Shown one piece after another: positions 1 through 7,826 of a stretch of 64,000 bases of DNA; position 1 is the stretch's first letter; every line of letters starts with the position of its first letter. The notes under the pieces were generated by a model, which worked only from the letters and a program-made list of their open reading frames with translations, made no database searches and had not been told where the DNA came from. Made by a program: the position numbers and the translations under genes. Origin of the DNA: DAOUEX01 sp034430235 (lineage in GTDB: Bacteria; Chloroflexota; Anaerolineae; UBA2200); NCBI GenBank assembly GCA_964478075.1, contig CAYZGO010000013.1, positions 1 through 64,000 on the forward strand, written 5' to 3'.

Positions 1-71
1 GAGACAAAGGAGACACCCTGACGGGGAAGATGCTACGCGAGGACGAACGGTTGACGCACGAAGCAGTGGAG
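1..71. repeat. Dispersed repeat fragment at window edge
   Basis: The first 50 bases recur almost unchanged at 6123-6172 (shared core GGGGAAGATGCTACGCGAG). Part of the same sequence is found reversed at 7275-7305. The next stretch (GACGAACGGTTGACGCACG, about 43-71) recurs at about 7396-7422. It looks like a mobile or recombining intergenic repeat rather than coding DNA. The copy may extend left of the window. Confidence 0.6.
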
Positions 72-188
72 CACATCGTTCAAGACGAACGCGCATCACC
101 AGCACGTGTTCACACCGGCGCTTAGAATGCCGCTTGGCGCTCTCACGGCCAAGAACAAACGACAGTTGCACGCTCGAAGGAGGTTGCA

Positions 189-740
189 ATGAAGAGTTGT
201 TCCCTGCCGCTTTTGGCGTTGCTCACTTGCACTGCTCTCGCCAGTTGTTCGCCGGGGGTTGAAACCCCGTCGCCTTCTCCCTATCCCCCATCAACAGTCG
301 AGGTAGCCACGGGAACGGTCACGGGCAAGGTCGTGCTGCAGGGACACCTGACCTACGACGGGATCACGGTGACCATTGGCGAACTCCCCCCGGTCACGAC
401 GCGCTCTGACGGCACTTTTGCCGTACAAGGCGTGTCACAAGGCCAGCATGCCATCAAGGTGGAGAAGGCTGGCTATCTCAGCGCTGAAGGCCAGTTGACT
501 CTGTCTAGCAAGGGCGAAACAAAGACGCTGGCCAGTGTTACGCTGCTCGCCGGTGACCTCAATGGCGATGGCGCTATCGACCTATTTGACCTGGTGCTGA
601 TCAGTACTGTCTTTGGCGCGCAGGAAACAGAGAGCCTGAGCGCCGACTTGAACAGGGACGGCGCAGTGAACGTGTTCGATCTGGTACTTGTAGGCAACAA
701 CTTTGACCAGAGCGGGCCAATTGTGCTCGGGTCGCCATAG
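189..740 (+). CDS. Lipoprotein with carboxypeptidase-regulatory-like and dockerin type I domains
   Basis: 183-aa exported lipoprotein. Residues 1-20 form a lipoprotein signal peptide ending in the lipobox LASC (Cys20). A Pro/Ser/Thr-rich linker follows, then a beta-sandwich resembling the carboxypeptidase regulatory-like domain (about 42-118: GTVTGKVVLQG, SDGTFAVQGV, GYLSAEG). The C-terminus has two calcium-binding dockerin segments, DLNGDGAIDLFDLVLI (about 123-138) and DLNRDGAVNVFDLVLV (about 153-168). Dockerins bind cohesins in cellulosomes, but in Chloroflexota they often occur on surface proteins without a cellulosome. The start is supported by GAAGGAGG just upstream (about 177-184). No cohesin is visible in the window, so the partner is unknown. 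Confidence 0.75.
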   Translation: MKSCSLPLLALLTCTALASCSPGVETPSPSPYPPSTVEVATGTVTGKVVLQGHLTYDGITVTIGELPPVTTRSDGTFAVQGVSQGQHAIKVEKAGYLSAEGQLTLSSKGETKTLASVTLLAGDLNGDGAIDLFDLVLISTVFGAQETESLSADLNRDGAVNVFDLVLVGNNFDQSGPIVLGSP

Positions 741-974
741 GTTATCCGACTTAATCCCAGTCAGCCATCTCCTACAGTGCGGAGGCTCTGTGTAAGGTCG
801 CCAGCGAGAGCGGTTCGCACATTGCTTCACAGAGAGCTGTGACACATCGGCTGCGCGGTATCTGATCTGTACAGCCGGTGTGCCCCTGGCCCAATCTGCC
901 ACCCGCCGACGCAAATGACCACACTGTCTTGCAAGGCTAGGGACAACGCGCGTGACGTAGAAAGGAGCAGCGCC

Positions 975-1397
975 ATGAACTACTGGATCTTCCAGGCCGT
1001 CCCCAAACGATACGATTTGCGCAAGGAGATGGAGGAAGGCAACGTGGTAACGTGGTATGCTACGCGCTACCGCAGCAGGATGACTTCCGGTGACTTGGTC
1101 TTCTTCTGGCTGGCAGGCCCCGAAGAGATCAGAGGCATTTACGGCTGGGGCAGGCTGGTTTCCAGGCCGCACCGCGAGCCAGAATGGGAGTCGTACGCGG
1201 TGGACGTCAGATTTGAGAAGGTGCTCAAGCCTCATCTGACAGTCAAGGAGATCCGTGAGCACCCCGTTCTGGAAAACCTGGTCATCTTGCGCGCTCCTCA
1301 GGGCACTAATTTCTTGCTCTCGGACGAGGAGGGGAGAATCCTGATGGACCTCATCCGCCAGCCCGAGCAAAACCCAGGCAAGAAAGAGCAGCCATGA
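975..1397 (+). CDS. EVE domain protein
   Basis: 140-aa protein made almost entirely of an EVE (PUA-like) domain. It begins MNYWIFQAVPKRYDLR and contains VTWYATRYRSRMTSGDLVFFW and IRGIYGWGRL, the typical beta-barrel core that holds a modified base or nucleotide in this fold. I chose the start at 975 because AAAGGAG lies at 961-967; an upstream in-frame ATG at 915 has no such site. EVE proteins are linked to recognition of modified DNA or RNA and are often near restriction or stress genes. No nuclease partner is seen here. The stop overlaps the start of a small broken gene (ATGA). Confidence 0.8.
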   Translation: MNYWIFQAVPKRYDLRKEMEEGNVVTWYATRYRSRMTSGDLVFFWLAGPEEIRGIYGWGRLVSRPHREPEWESYAVDVRFEKVLKPHLTVKEIREHPVLENLVILRAPQGTNFLLSDEEGRILMDLIRQPEQNPGKKEQP

Positions 1398-1572
1398 CAC
1401 CACAGAACACCCCTTCTAACGACAGACGCAGGCGCATCATCGAAGCAGTCAAGACCCCGCTGGGTTTCTCCTCTACGCTTCCACGGGCATCCTGGTGCTA
1501 CTGATCCTGATCGTCGCCGCCGTCACCAAGCGAGAGGCACTTGGGGGGCAGAGGTTCTTTGGCCGGCGTTAG
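1394..1572 (+). pseudogene. Small membrane protein with a frameshift
   Basis: An ATG at 1394 overlaps the EVE stop and opens with MTPQNTPSNDRRRRIIEAVKT, a basic N-terminus, then PLGF. That frame stops after a few more residues. The neighbouring frame continues at once with YASTGILVLLILIVAAV (a clear membrane helix), TKREALGGQRFFGRR and a stop at 1570-1572. The two halves together look like one small single-pass membrane protein with a one-base indel around 1467-1480. It could be a sequencing error, a pseudogene, or two unrelated pieces; the hydrophobic continuity favours one gene. Confidence 0.45.
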
Positions 1573-1650
1573 CCTCCCGAACGATCGGAGCCCAGTTGAT
1601 ACTGCCCGACGCATTCAGGGCATCTGGGGCATTGGCACCGAGGTTATGTC

Positions 1651-1712
1651 AAGCTTGAACTGGTGATTTGTACAATCAAGTGGGAAAAGCGACTAAAGTC
1701 GCCACTACGAAC
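1651..1712. repeat. Dispersed hairpin repeat, copy 1
   Basis: This stretch (AAGCTTGAACTGGTGATTTG ... GTGGGAAAAGCGACTAAAGTCGCCACTACGAA, with the core GCGACTAAAGTCGC able to fold) is found again at 26076-26153 between btuC and btuD. This copy lacks the upstream stem arm present in the second. It fills most of the 165-bp gap downstream of the broken membrane protein. Confidence 0.6.
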
Positions 1713-1737
1713 CCACTACTCTAGCATTGACAGAGTA

Positions 1738-3333
1738 CTACGGTCGCTTCTCAAACAAGACCGAGATCTTGTCCTCGTAGAGAGGTATCCAGTTCTTGGA
1801 GCTCCGTGCATCCTCGACCATGGACCCGGAGAGTTCATCGTCTTGTGGCAGCAGCAAGTATGTGATGTCATACTTGGCAAGGCGTGATTCCCAGTTGTCG
1901 TCATGGAAAACCAAAATGTAGTCTTGCACAAATGACTCATCGTACAAGTGCACTCGGCCATCGATGAACGATCGTTGCTGCGGCCATAGTCGCCAGATCA
2001 GGTAATCACCGTACATCTGTGGATGGAAGATGTTGCCCCTCAGGTGGTGCTCCGCGATGTAGTCCATCGCCCCAACAGGTGCACGCTTCTCTACCAGAGG
2101 GCGATTCAATCGCCCTGTCCCAAGGTACGGCCGAACCCAGGGCGACAGTATCACCGTGAACAATACGACGCAAAGGAGAATACCCCAATTAAGCACATGG
2201 ACATTGGTGAGCCCACCTCCCCGTCGACTTTCCAGCCATCGGACCAGTGTCCCCAGATACGGCCGGCCTCGCATCTCCTCGCGCAGATTGGGGATTCTTG
2301 CCGCAACCAAGTGGCGGGCCAGCATCGGAGCCGTGATCAGCGCGAACCAGATACCGCTGCGGAGTGACCCTAGACCTAGAACAGCAAATGCACAGAACAG
2401 ACCAAGCTCTGTCAGGTTGAGAGGGCAGCAGGTGTAAAAGAAGACCAACAGGGTTACGAAAAAGGCACCAAAAAAAGTCAACACGCCGCTCCAGTTCTTG
2501 ATATCAGGCACTTGCCATTCCGTCACAAACGACTGGGATGATGGATCCACTTGCAACTGGCGCACATAGGCAAACACCCGATAGCCGTCAGGGTTAGCCA
2601 TGGACGCAAGCACTGTGAGCCCCAGGATGCATGCGAGCTTCGCCAACGCAGAAGGTGCCAACGTGTCAGCGCGTGGCCCACGCACCACCCGGCGAACGGT
2701 TTCGGTCCCCAATACGATGCCCATCATGCCAATCCCCAGGACAAAAGCACCGTGCAGATTCACCCAGAGAATCATGAGAAGAGGCAACGCCCATAGGTAG
2801 TCACGCCGGCTGTCACGATATCCCCACAGTATCCAGTAGAATACGGCAAAGAGGACAAAAGAATATGCTTGCGGCCGCACGTTACCGTACAACCCCAGCA
2901 TAATGGCAGCGCCCAGGCCGCACACAACTGCCACACGCAGCCGATCAATGGCTTCAAGACATAGGTGCAAGATGGGAACGACAGCCAGCAAGAGAAGCAC
3001 TGTGTTGAGGGCGATCAACAGCGGGAAACCGCCAACCCGGTACGTGAGGTAGTACAGCACCTCGCCCAGCCAATTCTGGTACACAAAGGCCCGGCCAGCG
3101 TGTGTGAATGAAAAGAGGTCAACACGTGGGATTCCCCCCGAGGTGAAAATGACCTCCCCCATCTTCAGGTGCCACCAGAAGTCCAACGCCTGCAGAGAGC
3201 GTGTGAAACCCATCCAAGCAACAACGACCGCTGGCAGTAACATCCATAGATGCTCAATGCGCAGCCGCGATATGCTCAGGGAAGCGGAGCTTGCTTCGCC
3301 AGGAGTTTGCCCGCTGGCACTGTGACTCGTCAT
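1738..3333 (-). CDS. Polytopic membrane protein, GT-C glycosyltransferase-like
   Basis: 531-aa integral membrane protein with about ten predicted helices. After the first helix comes FWWHLKMGEVIFTSGGIPRVD and LFSFTHAG, the D/E-rich first loop seen in a family of large membrane proteins related to GT-C (dolichyl-phosphate-sugar dependent) glycosyltransferases. The C-terminal 100 residues form a soluble domain (GNIFHPQMYGDYLIWRLWPQ, FIDGRVHLYDE) that is also typical of these proteins. The start ATG at 3333 gives an N-terminus of about 25 polar residues before the first helix; TCTGGAGGAATG lies upstream. It stands alone. Substrate cannot be told; surface glycan assembly is an inference from the fold. 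Confidence 0.6.
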   Translation of the reverse strand: MTSHSASGQTPGEASSASLSISRLRIEHLWMLLPAVVVAWMGFTRSLQALDFWWHLKMGEVIFTSGGIPRVDLFSFTHAGRAFVYQNWLGEVLYYLTYRVGGFPLLIALNTVLLLLAVVPILHLCLEAIDRLRVAVVCGLGAAIMLGLYGNVRPQAYSFVLFAVFYWILWGYRDSRRDYLWALPLLMILWVNLHGAFVLGIGMMGIVLGTETVRRVVRGPRADTLAPSALAKLACILGLTVLASMANPDGYRVFAYVRQLQVDPSSQSFVTEWQVPDIKNWSGVLTFFGAFFVTLLVFFYTCCPLNLTELGLFCAFAVLGLGSLRSGIWFALITAPMLARHLVAARIPNLREEMRGRPYLGTLVRWLESRRGGGLTNVHVLNWGILLCVVLFTVILSPWVRPYLGTGRLNRPLVEKRAPVGAMDYIAEHHLRGNIFHPQMYGDYLIWRLWPQQRSFIDGRVHLYDESFVQDYILVFHDDNWESRLAKYDITYLLLPQDDELSGSMVEDARSSKNWIPLYEDKISVLFEKRP

Positions 3334-3451
3334 ACATTCCTCCAGAGTGCCTGACTACCGTGGAGGTCGCAGCCCCGGCTCCGAAAAGGGGGATCGCTCG
3401 AGTGCATCAGCCTCACAACGCAGCGAGCTGCGCGCTCACACCTCGAGCCGC

Positions 3452-4162
3452 TCAGCGGTGCTCCAGGATCACGCCTTCAGCGTCAAGCTGTCCGCACCAC
3501 ACGAATTCAGTGCTAGAACTATGCAACTCGATCTGATAGACCATCTGGTCGGGTTGCACCAGATCATAGTCCACAGTCATAGTCCAGTCGCCAGCAGTGA
3601 ACCGGCAGGTCTCGTGGCCAACCGAACCTTCCGGGGTAGTACGAGCACCTACCCAGACCAGATTCTCCGCTGGCGCTTGATCAGCATAATTCTCCCTGAC
3701 GTGGGAGAGAATAGTGTCACGGACAGTCAGCGCCTCAGCAGCCACGTCTAGGTTCGACTCCAGAATGGCATAGCTCATATCCAGTTTGCCCATCCACCGA
3801 AAGCCCGTATCCTGGTTGCGGAGTTCCAGCTCATAGATAACGCTATCCGGAGCGACTACAGGCACCATAATGCTCATCAGCCAGTTGTTGCCGCTGAATT
3901 CGTAGTAAGAGACGCCAACCAGCCCTTGCGGCGTAGTGTTTCGGCCTGCCCAGGTGATGCCCTCTAGCGGCGCTTCGCCGGCGTAGGCATATCCAAGGTA
4001 AGCAAGCGCCGATTCACGCGCGGCCAGGACCTCAGCAGGAATATCGGCAGGAGGAGTTTCCGTCGCCGTGGGGCTCTTCCTGAGCCAATCGCAACCGGTC
4101 ACTATCACCAGCAGGAGTGCCGCCACGAGCACAATGCCCAGGATACGTATTCTTGATTCCAT
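3452..4162 (-). CDS. Lipoprotein with two copies of a novel-looking domain
   Basis: 236-aa exported lipoprotein: helix then lipobox VTGC with Cys24. The mature part holds two homologous units of about 90 residues. Unit one (about 46-135) has ITWAGRNTTPQGLVG, WLMSIMVPVVAPDSVIYELEL and FRWMGKLD; unit two (about 140-234) has LVWVGARTTPEGSVG, WTMTVDYDLVQPDQMVYQIEL and FVWCGQLD. The shared pattern is W-x-G-R-x-T-T-P-x-G then Y-x(2)-E/Q-L and a final F-x-W-x-G-x-L-D. I do not recognise a named family. GGAGGGACGAG precedes the start. Function unknown; an outer-surface or cell-wall role is likely from the lipid anchor. Confidence 0.6.
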   Translation of the reverse strand: MESRIRILGIVLVAALLLVIVTGCDWLRKSPTATETPPADIPAEVLAARESALAYLGYAYAGEAPLEGITWAGRNTTPQGLVGVSYYEFSGNNWLMSIMVPVVAPDSVIYELELRNQDTGFRWMGKLDMSYAILESNLDVAAEALTVRDTILSHVRENYADQAPAENLVWVGARTTPEGSVGHETCRFTAGDWTMTVDYDLVQPDQMVYQIELHSSSTEFVWCGQLDAEGVILEHR

Positions 4163-4327
4163 CTCGTCCCTCCAAGTGCTATCGGTGTACTACCCTGTCC
4201 TCGTTGATCGTCAGAGTTTGAGCTGCCGTTCCCCCGTAGTATAACGCGAAAGCAAGCAAAACGCCAACTATGTTTGGCTACTGGGACATTCAATCTCCGA
4301 GGCCCCGTCAACGCGGGACGAACAGTC

Positions 4328-4378
4328 GTAGAGACGTAGCATGTGTAATCTCACCCCAGGGTGAGGCTACGTCTCTAC
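4328..4378. repeat. GTAGAGACGTAGC palindromic repeat
   Basis: Perfect 13-bp inverted repeat: GTAGAGACGTAGC (4328-4340) and GCTACGTCTCTAC (4366-4378), with an inner CTCACC/GGTGAG stem, so the whole unit folds into one long hairpin. Relatives with GTAGAGACGTTGC lie at 45211, 45242-45298 and 47045, and one lacking the left GTAGAG at 47131-47181. It occupies the 319-bp gap between two convergently placed minus-strand genes; nothing else is evident in the gap. Confidence 0.75.
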
Positions 4379-4481
4379 AACTGCCGTGCAAACGCTTAGG
4401 AACAGACATGCACCCACGAATATGTGCAGCGAAAACGGAGTACAGGGGCCTCACGAGTGGCCCGTGAGCCCGATTGGTTTA

Positions 4482-5591
4482 TCACTTTGCCACGATGGGC
4501 AGATACACCATCCAGATAGGGAACGATTCCAGCGTCATATCCACGTACCCCATGTCCGGTGCTGAGTCCAGCGAGGCGGCGTACTGGTCCCCAACAGGCC
4601 CGATGACAGACATGGTGCCCACCGACCAGGCAAACGCAGGCGGCAGCCCAAGGGCGATGATTGACCCCGTCATGGACAAGTGGCTTCCATCTATCGAGAC
4701 GGGAACAGAAGCGATAGGCTCCATGCGGTCGTCATCCATCCCACCGATTTCCCCTTGCCAGCCGCCATCCCAGGTCGCCAACAAGTAGGAGAATGCCTGC
4801 GCGTATGGATCTGCTGACGGCGCGAAGCCGAAGAAGTAGCACAGCCCGTGGGCATCATCCGGGGGCGGCAGGGGCACATTCCCTTCAAGCGTCACAGTAG
4901 CGGTGAGATAGCTGCCGCCCTGCTCCATCCGTGCCTGGCGGATATCGCAGAAGTCGTATGCTTGGTGCACAATCCGTGACACTGTTGTGACCGTGTATAT
5001 CATGGACAGGGAGAACTCTTCCCGGTCTGGCACGCCCTGCAGCCATGGCATATAGGTGATCCCCTCCGTGCGGGTTTGGTCGCTAGCGCCCTGTCGGGGC
5101 ATCAGCGCGGCGTAGGGGCTGACCACCGCTGGCACCTGGCGAACTGGCACGGCGAAACGAAACCTCAGGGAGAGGTGATCATTATCGGGCTCCCAGATGC
5201 TGAAGGACAGCAGGTCACCCTCTGGAACCGGAGAATCGCCCTGTGGGTCCGTCGCTGTTGCCGTCTGGCCAGTCTCCCAGGTCAATAATCCTTCGTCGGG
5301 AGCAACGTCAGCGTGCTCTTCCAATTCGTTCCACCAGGTCACTGCGAGGCAATCGAGCGAGTCCTGGTTCTCCACCAGGTATTTGGGGATGGTTGCCGTC
5401 ACAGAGTCGTAGAGATAGCTCACCCCGGCGCCGAATTCGGGCCAGGGAAAGAGGTGGATGTAGGGGCGGCCGTACACGTCGTCGCGGGGGTCCTCAATCT
5501 GAGTGCTATTGCTACCATCAGCCCAGGCCACATAGCGCGCGACACTGGCTAACAGGCATGCAACCAACATAATCACCATCAAACGTTTCAT
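4482..5591 (-). CDS. Exported protein of unknown function with YLP tail
   Basis: 369-aa secreted protein. I start it at 5591 (MKRLMVIMLVACLLASVARY) because GGAGGATGTG lies directly upstream; the longer frame adds an unlikely polar leader. A signal peptide ends near AWA. The mature region is mixed beta-rich and acidic, with aromatic stretches such as RPYIHLFPWPEFGAGVSYLY and GLCYFFGFAPSADPYAQAF. It ends FPIWMVYLPIVAK, the aromatic-LP-I-V tail that recurs on exported proteins in this window. No enzyme motif is recognised. Likely cell-surface or secreted; function unknown. Confidence 0.6.
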   Translation of the reverse strand: MKRLMVIMLVACLLASVARYVAWADGSNSTQIEDPRDDVYGRPYIHLFPWPEFGAGVSYLYDSVTATIPKYLVENQDSLDCLAVTWWNELEEHADVAPDEGLLTWETGQTATATDPQGDSPVPEGDLLSFSIWEPDNDHLSLRFRFAVPVRQVPAVVSPYAALMPRQGASDQTRTEGITYMPWLQGVPDREEFSLSMIYTVTTVSRIVHQAYDFCDIRQARMEQGGSYLTATVTLEGNVPLPPPDDAHGLCYFFGFAPSADPYAQAFSYLLATWDGGWQGEIGGMDDDRMEPIASVPVSIDGSHLSMTGSIIALGLPPAFAWSVGTMSVIGPVGDQYAASLDSAPDMGYVDMTLESFPIWMVYLPIVAK

Positions 5592-5846
5592 CACATCCTC
5601 CTTTTCATAATGCCCAATGTAACAGACACTAGGCTCAGCCCGAAAGCAGCGTGGGCGATTGGCAAGAGGACGTATGTCTAGGTCTGGCAGCATTGAGGAG
5701 GCCAACGCGAGCATAGTGCTGCAATGCTGCACGCATCGTGAGGTGACAGCTTGTGTGCAATGGTTCAGCTGGCAGTCGTTGCCTGCTTCCGGGCCGCCAA
5801 CGCCCTGCTCATGGCGTAATACTACAACATCACGCGTGATTCGTCA

Positions 5847-5876
5847 ATTCGTAGTATAGGGGCTTGTCCCCGTTCC
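5847..5876. repeat. 30-bp copy of the 63-kb repeat, reversed
   Basis: These 30 bases are the exact reverse complement of 63198-63227 (core GGGGACAAGCCCC, a short hairpin). It sits in the long gap between the exported protein start at 5591 and the HTH gene at 6558. From 5592 to 5846 I see nothing further. Confidence 0.65.
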
Positions 5877-5929
5877 AAACGCCCCTCCCGTCAAGCGCCG
5901 TTCGTTGCCTCAGTCCTGTCGTCCCCGTT

Positions 5930-6216
5930 CACGCCTTCCGTTTACCTTGTCTCCCGTTTACCTTGTCTCTACGCGCCAAGGCGTAGACGGCGCCTCTGGC
6001 GTAAAGACCAGAGGTGGCGTGAAGACCAAAGGTGAGACAGGGCGAGCGACGCCGCCGAAGGGCCCCGCAGGAGGGCGACCTCTCGTCTTCCACGTCTTGG
6101 TCAGACGTGACAAAAGTGTCGAGAGACAAAGGAGACACTCTGGCGGGGAAGATGCTACGCGAGCATGAACGATCAGGCGGTCGTCCGTCGTCCCTCGCCC
6201 GTCGCCCGTCGCCCGC
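5930..6216. repeat. Mosaic of dispersed repeats
   Basis: 5930-6050 contains the units GTTTACCTTGTCTC (twice), CAAGGCGTAGACGGCGCCT and GGCGTAAAGACCAGA, the same units that make up the 91-bp insert at 28437-28527. 6123-6172 repeats the start of the window. 6178-6216 is low-complexity (repeated GTCGCCC/GTCGTCC). The rest of the gap to 6557 holds no gene that I can support; a TATACT at 6466-6471 might be the -10 of the pilus operon but no good -35 is present. Confidence 0.6.
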
Positions 6217-6557
6217 AGGGCATGCAGAGCACGAATGGTAAAGGACTGAGCTACATGGTTGTGCGAACATGACTTTCAACACCACTGTTGAGCCACACGG
6301 CTCATGAGCAACTTCTCAGCTACGCCATGGCGCAGCTCAGAATGACAGGTTACCGGAACTAGGGTAATAATGTACTAGTAACCCTCTGTCTCTAGACTGT
6401 CTCCTTTTTGGGCAATCTATACGCTATCTTTACCAGCCCTTTACGATTCACGTCTAGTTGTATGCTATACTCTCGACAGATTCACACAGTTTCTCAAGGT
6501 TCTAGATGGTTTCAGTTCAATGGCTAGTGGTTACACAACAGTTGCGAGAGGACGCGT

Positions 6558-6779
6558 GTGGTGACTGAGGTGAGAAGAGTCGTACTGAAGGCGCGAGAGG
6601 CAGCCCAATATCTACGCATAAGCCTATTCACCCTGCATAAAATCGAACGACAGGGGATGCTGACGCCCTTCCGCACACCTGGCGGCCATCGCAGGTACAG
6701 CCTCGAGATGCTGAACCAATACCTGGAGGAGAATCGCTTCCCTCCAATGAACATGCAAATGATGAAAGAAAGGAGGTGA
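6558..6779 (+). CDS. Excisionase/MerR-type helix-turn-helix protein
   Basis: 73-aa DNA-binding protein. LKAREAAQYLRISLFTLHKI is a winged helix-turn-helix of the excisionase/MerR class (about 9-28), followed by ERQGMLTPFRTPGGHRRYS, the usual wing. There is no effector domain. The start is GTG at 6558 (or GTG at 6561) after GAGAGGA. It lies 5 bp before the first pilin gene, so it is probably cotranscribed with the Tad locus and may regulate it. A phage or plasmid excisionase origin is possible, but there are no mobile-element genes nearby. Confidence 0.7.
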   Translation: MVTEVRRVVLKAREAAQYLRISLFTLHKIERQGMLTPFRTPGGHRRYSLEMLNQYLEENRFPPMNMQMMKERR

Positions 6780-6784
6780 ATACC

Positions 6785-6949
6785 ATGCTAAAGTCCCTGT
6801 TCCGTCGCGAGGAAGGGCAAGACCTGACCGAGTACGCGCTGATCATTGCCCTCATTGTGATCATTGCGATCGTCGCTGTTACGCTCCTGGGGGGCACCAT
6901 CGGCAATGTGCTCAACAACGTCTCGAGTGCTCTGGCTAGCACTATCTAG
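6785..6949 (+). CDS. flp: Flp/Fap type IVb pilin 1
   Basis: 54-aa prepilin. MLKSLFRREEGQDLTEYALI has the short basic leader, the G/Q cleavage region and the Glu-Tyr pair (E16-Y17) typical of Flp pilins, followed by a long hydrophobic helix (IIALIVIIAIVAVTLLG). It would be processed by the prepilin peptidase at 11452 and assembled into the Tad pilus. The GAAAGGAGGTG ribosome site is strong, as suits an abundant structural protein. Too short for simple ORF callers. Confidence 0.93.
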   Translation: MLKSLFRREEGQDLTEYALIIALIVIIAIVAVTLLGGTIGNVLNNVSSALASTI

Positions 6950-7001
6950 CAAATCCAACACCAAACCAAAGCAACCCATGAAAGAGAGGAGGTGAAACAC
7001 C

Positions 7002-7166
7002 ATGCTAAAGTCCTTGTTACGTCGCGAGGAAGGGCAAGACCTGACCGAGTACGCGCTGATCATTGCCCTGATTGTGATCATTGCTATTGTGGCGGTTACG
7101 CTCCTGGGCGGCACCATCGGCAATGTGCTCAACAGGGTTTCCAGTTCCCTGGCTAGCGCTATCTAG
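7002..7166 (+). CDS. flp: Flp/Fap type IVb pilin 2
   Basis: 54-aa prepilin, a tandem copy of the first, differing at only a few positions (LFRR/LLRR at the leader, VLNN/VLNR and the last residues). The upstream leader AGAGAGGAGGTGAAACACC is also duplicated. The two pilins may be co-assembled or one may be a dosage copy. Recent duplication is likely since DNA identity extends through the coding region. Confidence 0.93.
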   Translation: MLKSLLRREEGQDLTEYALIIALIVIIAIVAVTLLGGTIGNVLNRVSSSLASAI

Positions 7167-7188
7167 CAAACCCAATAGCAAGCGAAGG

Positions 7189-7228
7189 GGGCAGAGCGAC
7201 ACGGTCAGGCGCCGCTCTGCCCACCCTT
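7189..7228 (+). terminator. Hairpin after the second pilin
   Basis: GGGCAGAGCG (7189-7198) pairs with CGCTCTGCCC (7213-7222), followed by ACCCTTTC, a weak T-tract. Position between the pilins and the assembly genes suggests partial termination or a 3' end that raises pilin transcript levels. Confidence 0.55.
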
Positions 7229-7332
7229 TCTACAGCGTACTGCGTCAAGCGCTAAGCTCAAGCACCCGTTTTCATATCGTTCATCCTCGCGCAGCATCTT
7301 CGCCCCGTAGGGGCGAACGGCGCTCGACGGGA

Positions 7333-7404
7333 CCGTTCGTCCCGCTTGACGGGGCGGTAATCCGACTAGTGAAGTTTAGCAATCCCGTCAAGCGGGACGA
7401 ACGG
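7333..7404. repeat. 21-bp perfect inverted repeat
   Basis: CCGTTCGTCCCGCTTGACGGG (7333-7353) is the exact reverse complement of 7384-7404, with a 30-bp spacer. A single related arm is at about 43731-43750 (CGTTCATCCCGCTTGACGGGG). 7275-7305 is a reversed piece of the 1-71 repeat. Together these fill the 275-bp gap between the pilins and tadE. Confidence 0.75.
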
Positions 7405-7441
7405 CTGACGCATGAAGCAGTTAAGGAGTCGAAACGTAGAG

Positions 7442-7825
7442 ATGGAAACCCGAAAACGTGCACGTGGACAGAGTCTGGTCGAATTCGCCCTGGTCCTCCC
7501 ACTCTTGATCTTGATCCTCCTGGGCGTCTTTGACCTGGGCCGCGCTTTCAATGCATACATCGTCATCACCAACGCTGCACGTGAAGGTGCCTATTACGGG
7601 TCTTTGAACCCGCTCGACAGCAATGGCATTATCGCGCGGGTCATGAATGAGACCCAGAACTCGGGGATTGCTGTGACAGCCGATGACATCACCGTTTCTT
7701 GCTCCGGCGTGAAGGGCAGTCCCATGCTTATCACCGTCAGTCACGATTTCTCCCTGATCACTTCGTTCCTGATAGGCACACAGGTGATACAGCTTCAGGG
7801 CCGCGCAGAGATGATGGTTCTTTGA
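7442..7825 (+). CDS. tadE: TadE-like minor pseudopilin 1
   Basis: 127-aa TadE-family protein. RARGQSLVEFALVLPLLILI has the TadE signature: basic leader, Gly-Gln, then S-L-V-E-F with the conserved Glu, then a membrane helix and VFDLGRAFNAYIVITNAAREGA. A beta-rich C-terminal domain follows. I start at ATG 7442 with AAGGAG at 7423-7428; the upstream ATG at 7412 lies inside a dispersed repeat. TadE proteins are processed like prepilins and act as minor pseudopilins of the Tad system. Confidence 0.85.
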   Translation: METRKRARGQSLVEFALVLPLLILILLGVFDLGRAFNAYIVITNAAREGAYYGSLNPLDSNGIIARVMNETQNSGIAVTADDITVSCSGVKGSPMLITVSHDFSLITSFLIGTQVIQLQGRAEMMVL

Positions 7826-7826
7826 G

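Noticed and set aside
582..1403. 273-aa minus-strand frame over the dockerin and EVE genes
   Set aside because: Covers two well-supported plus-strand genes and has no family features.
6785..7166. Reverse-strand frames with similar sequence in tandem
   Set aside because: They are mirror images of the duplicated pilin genes.
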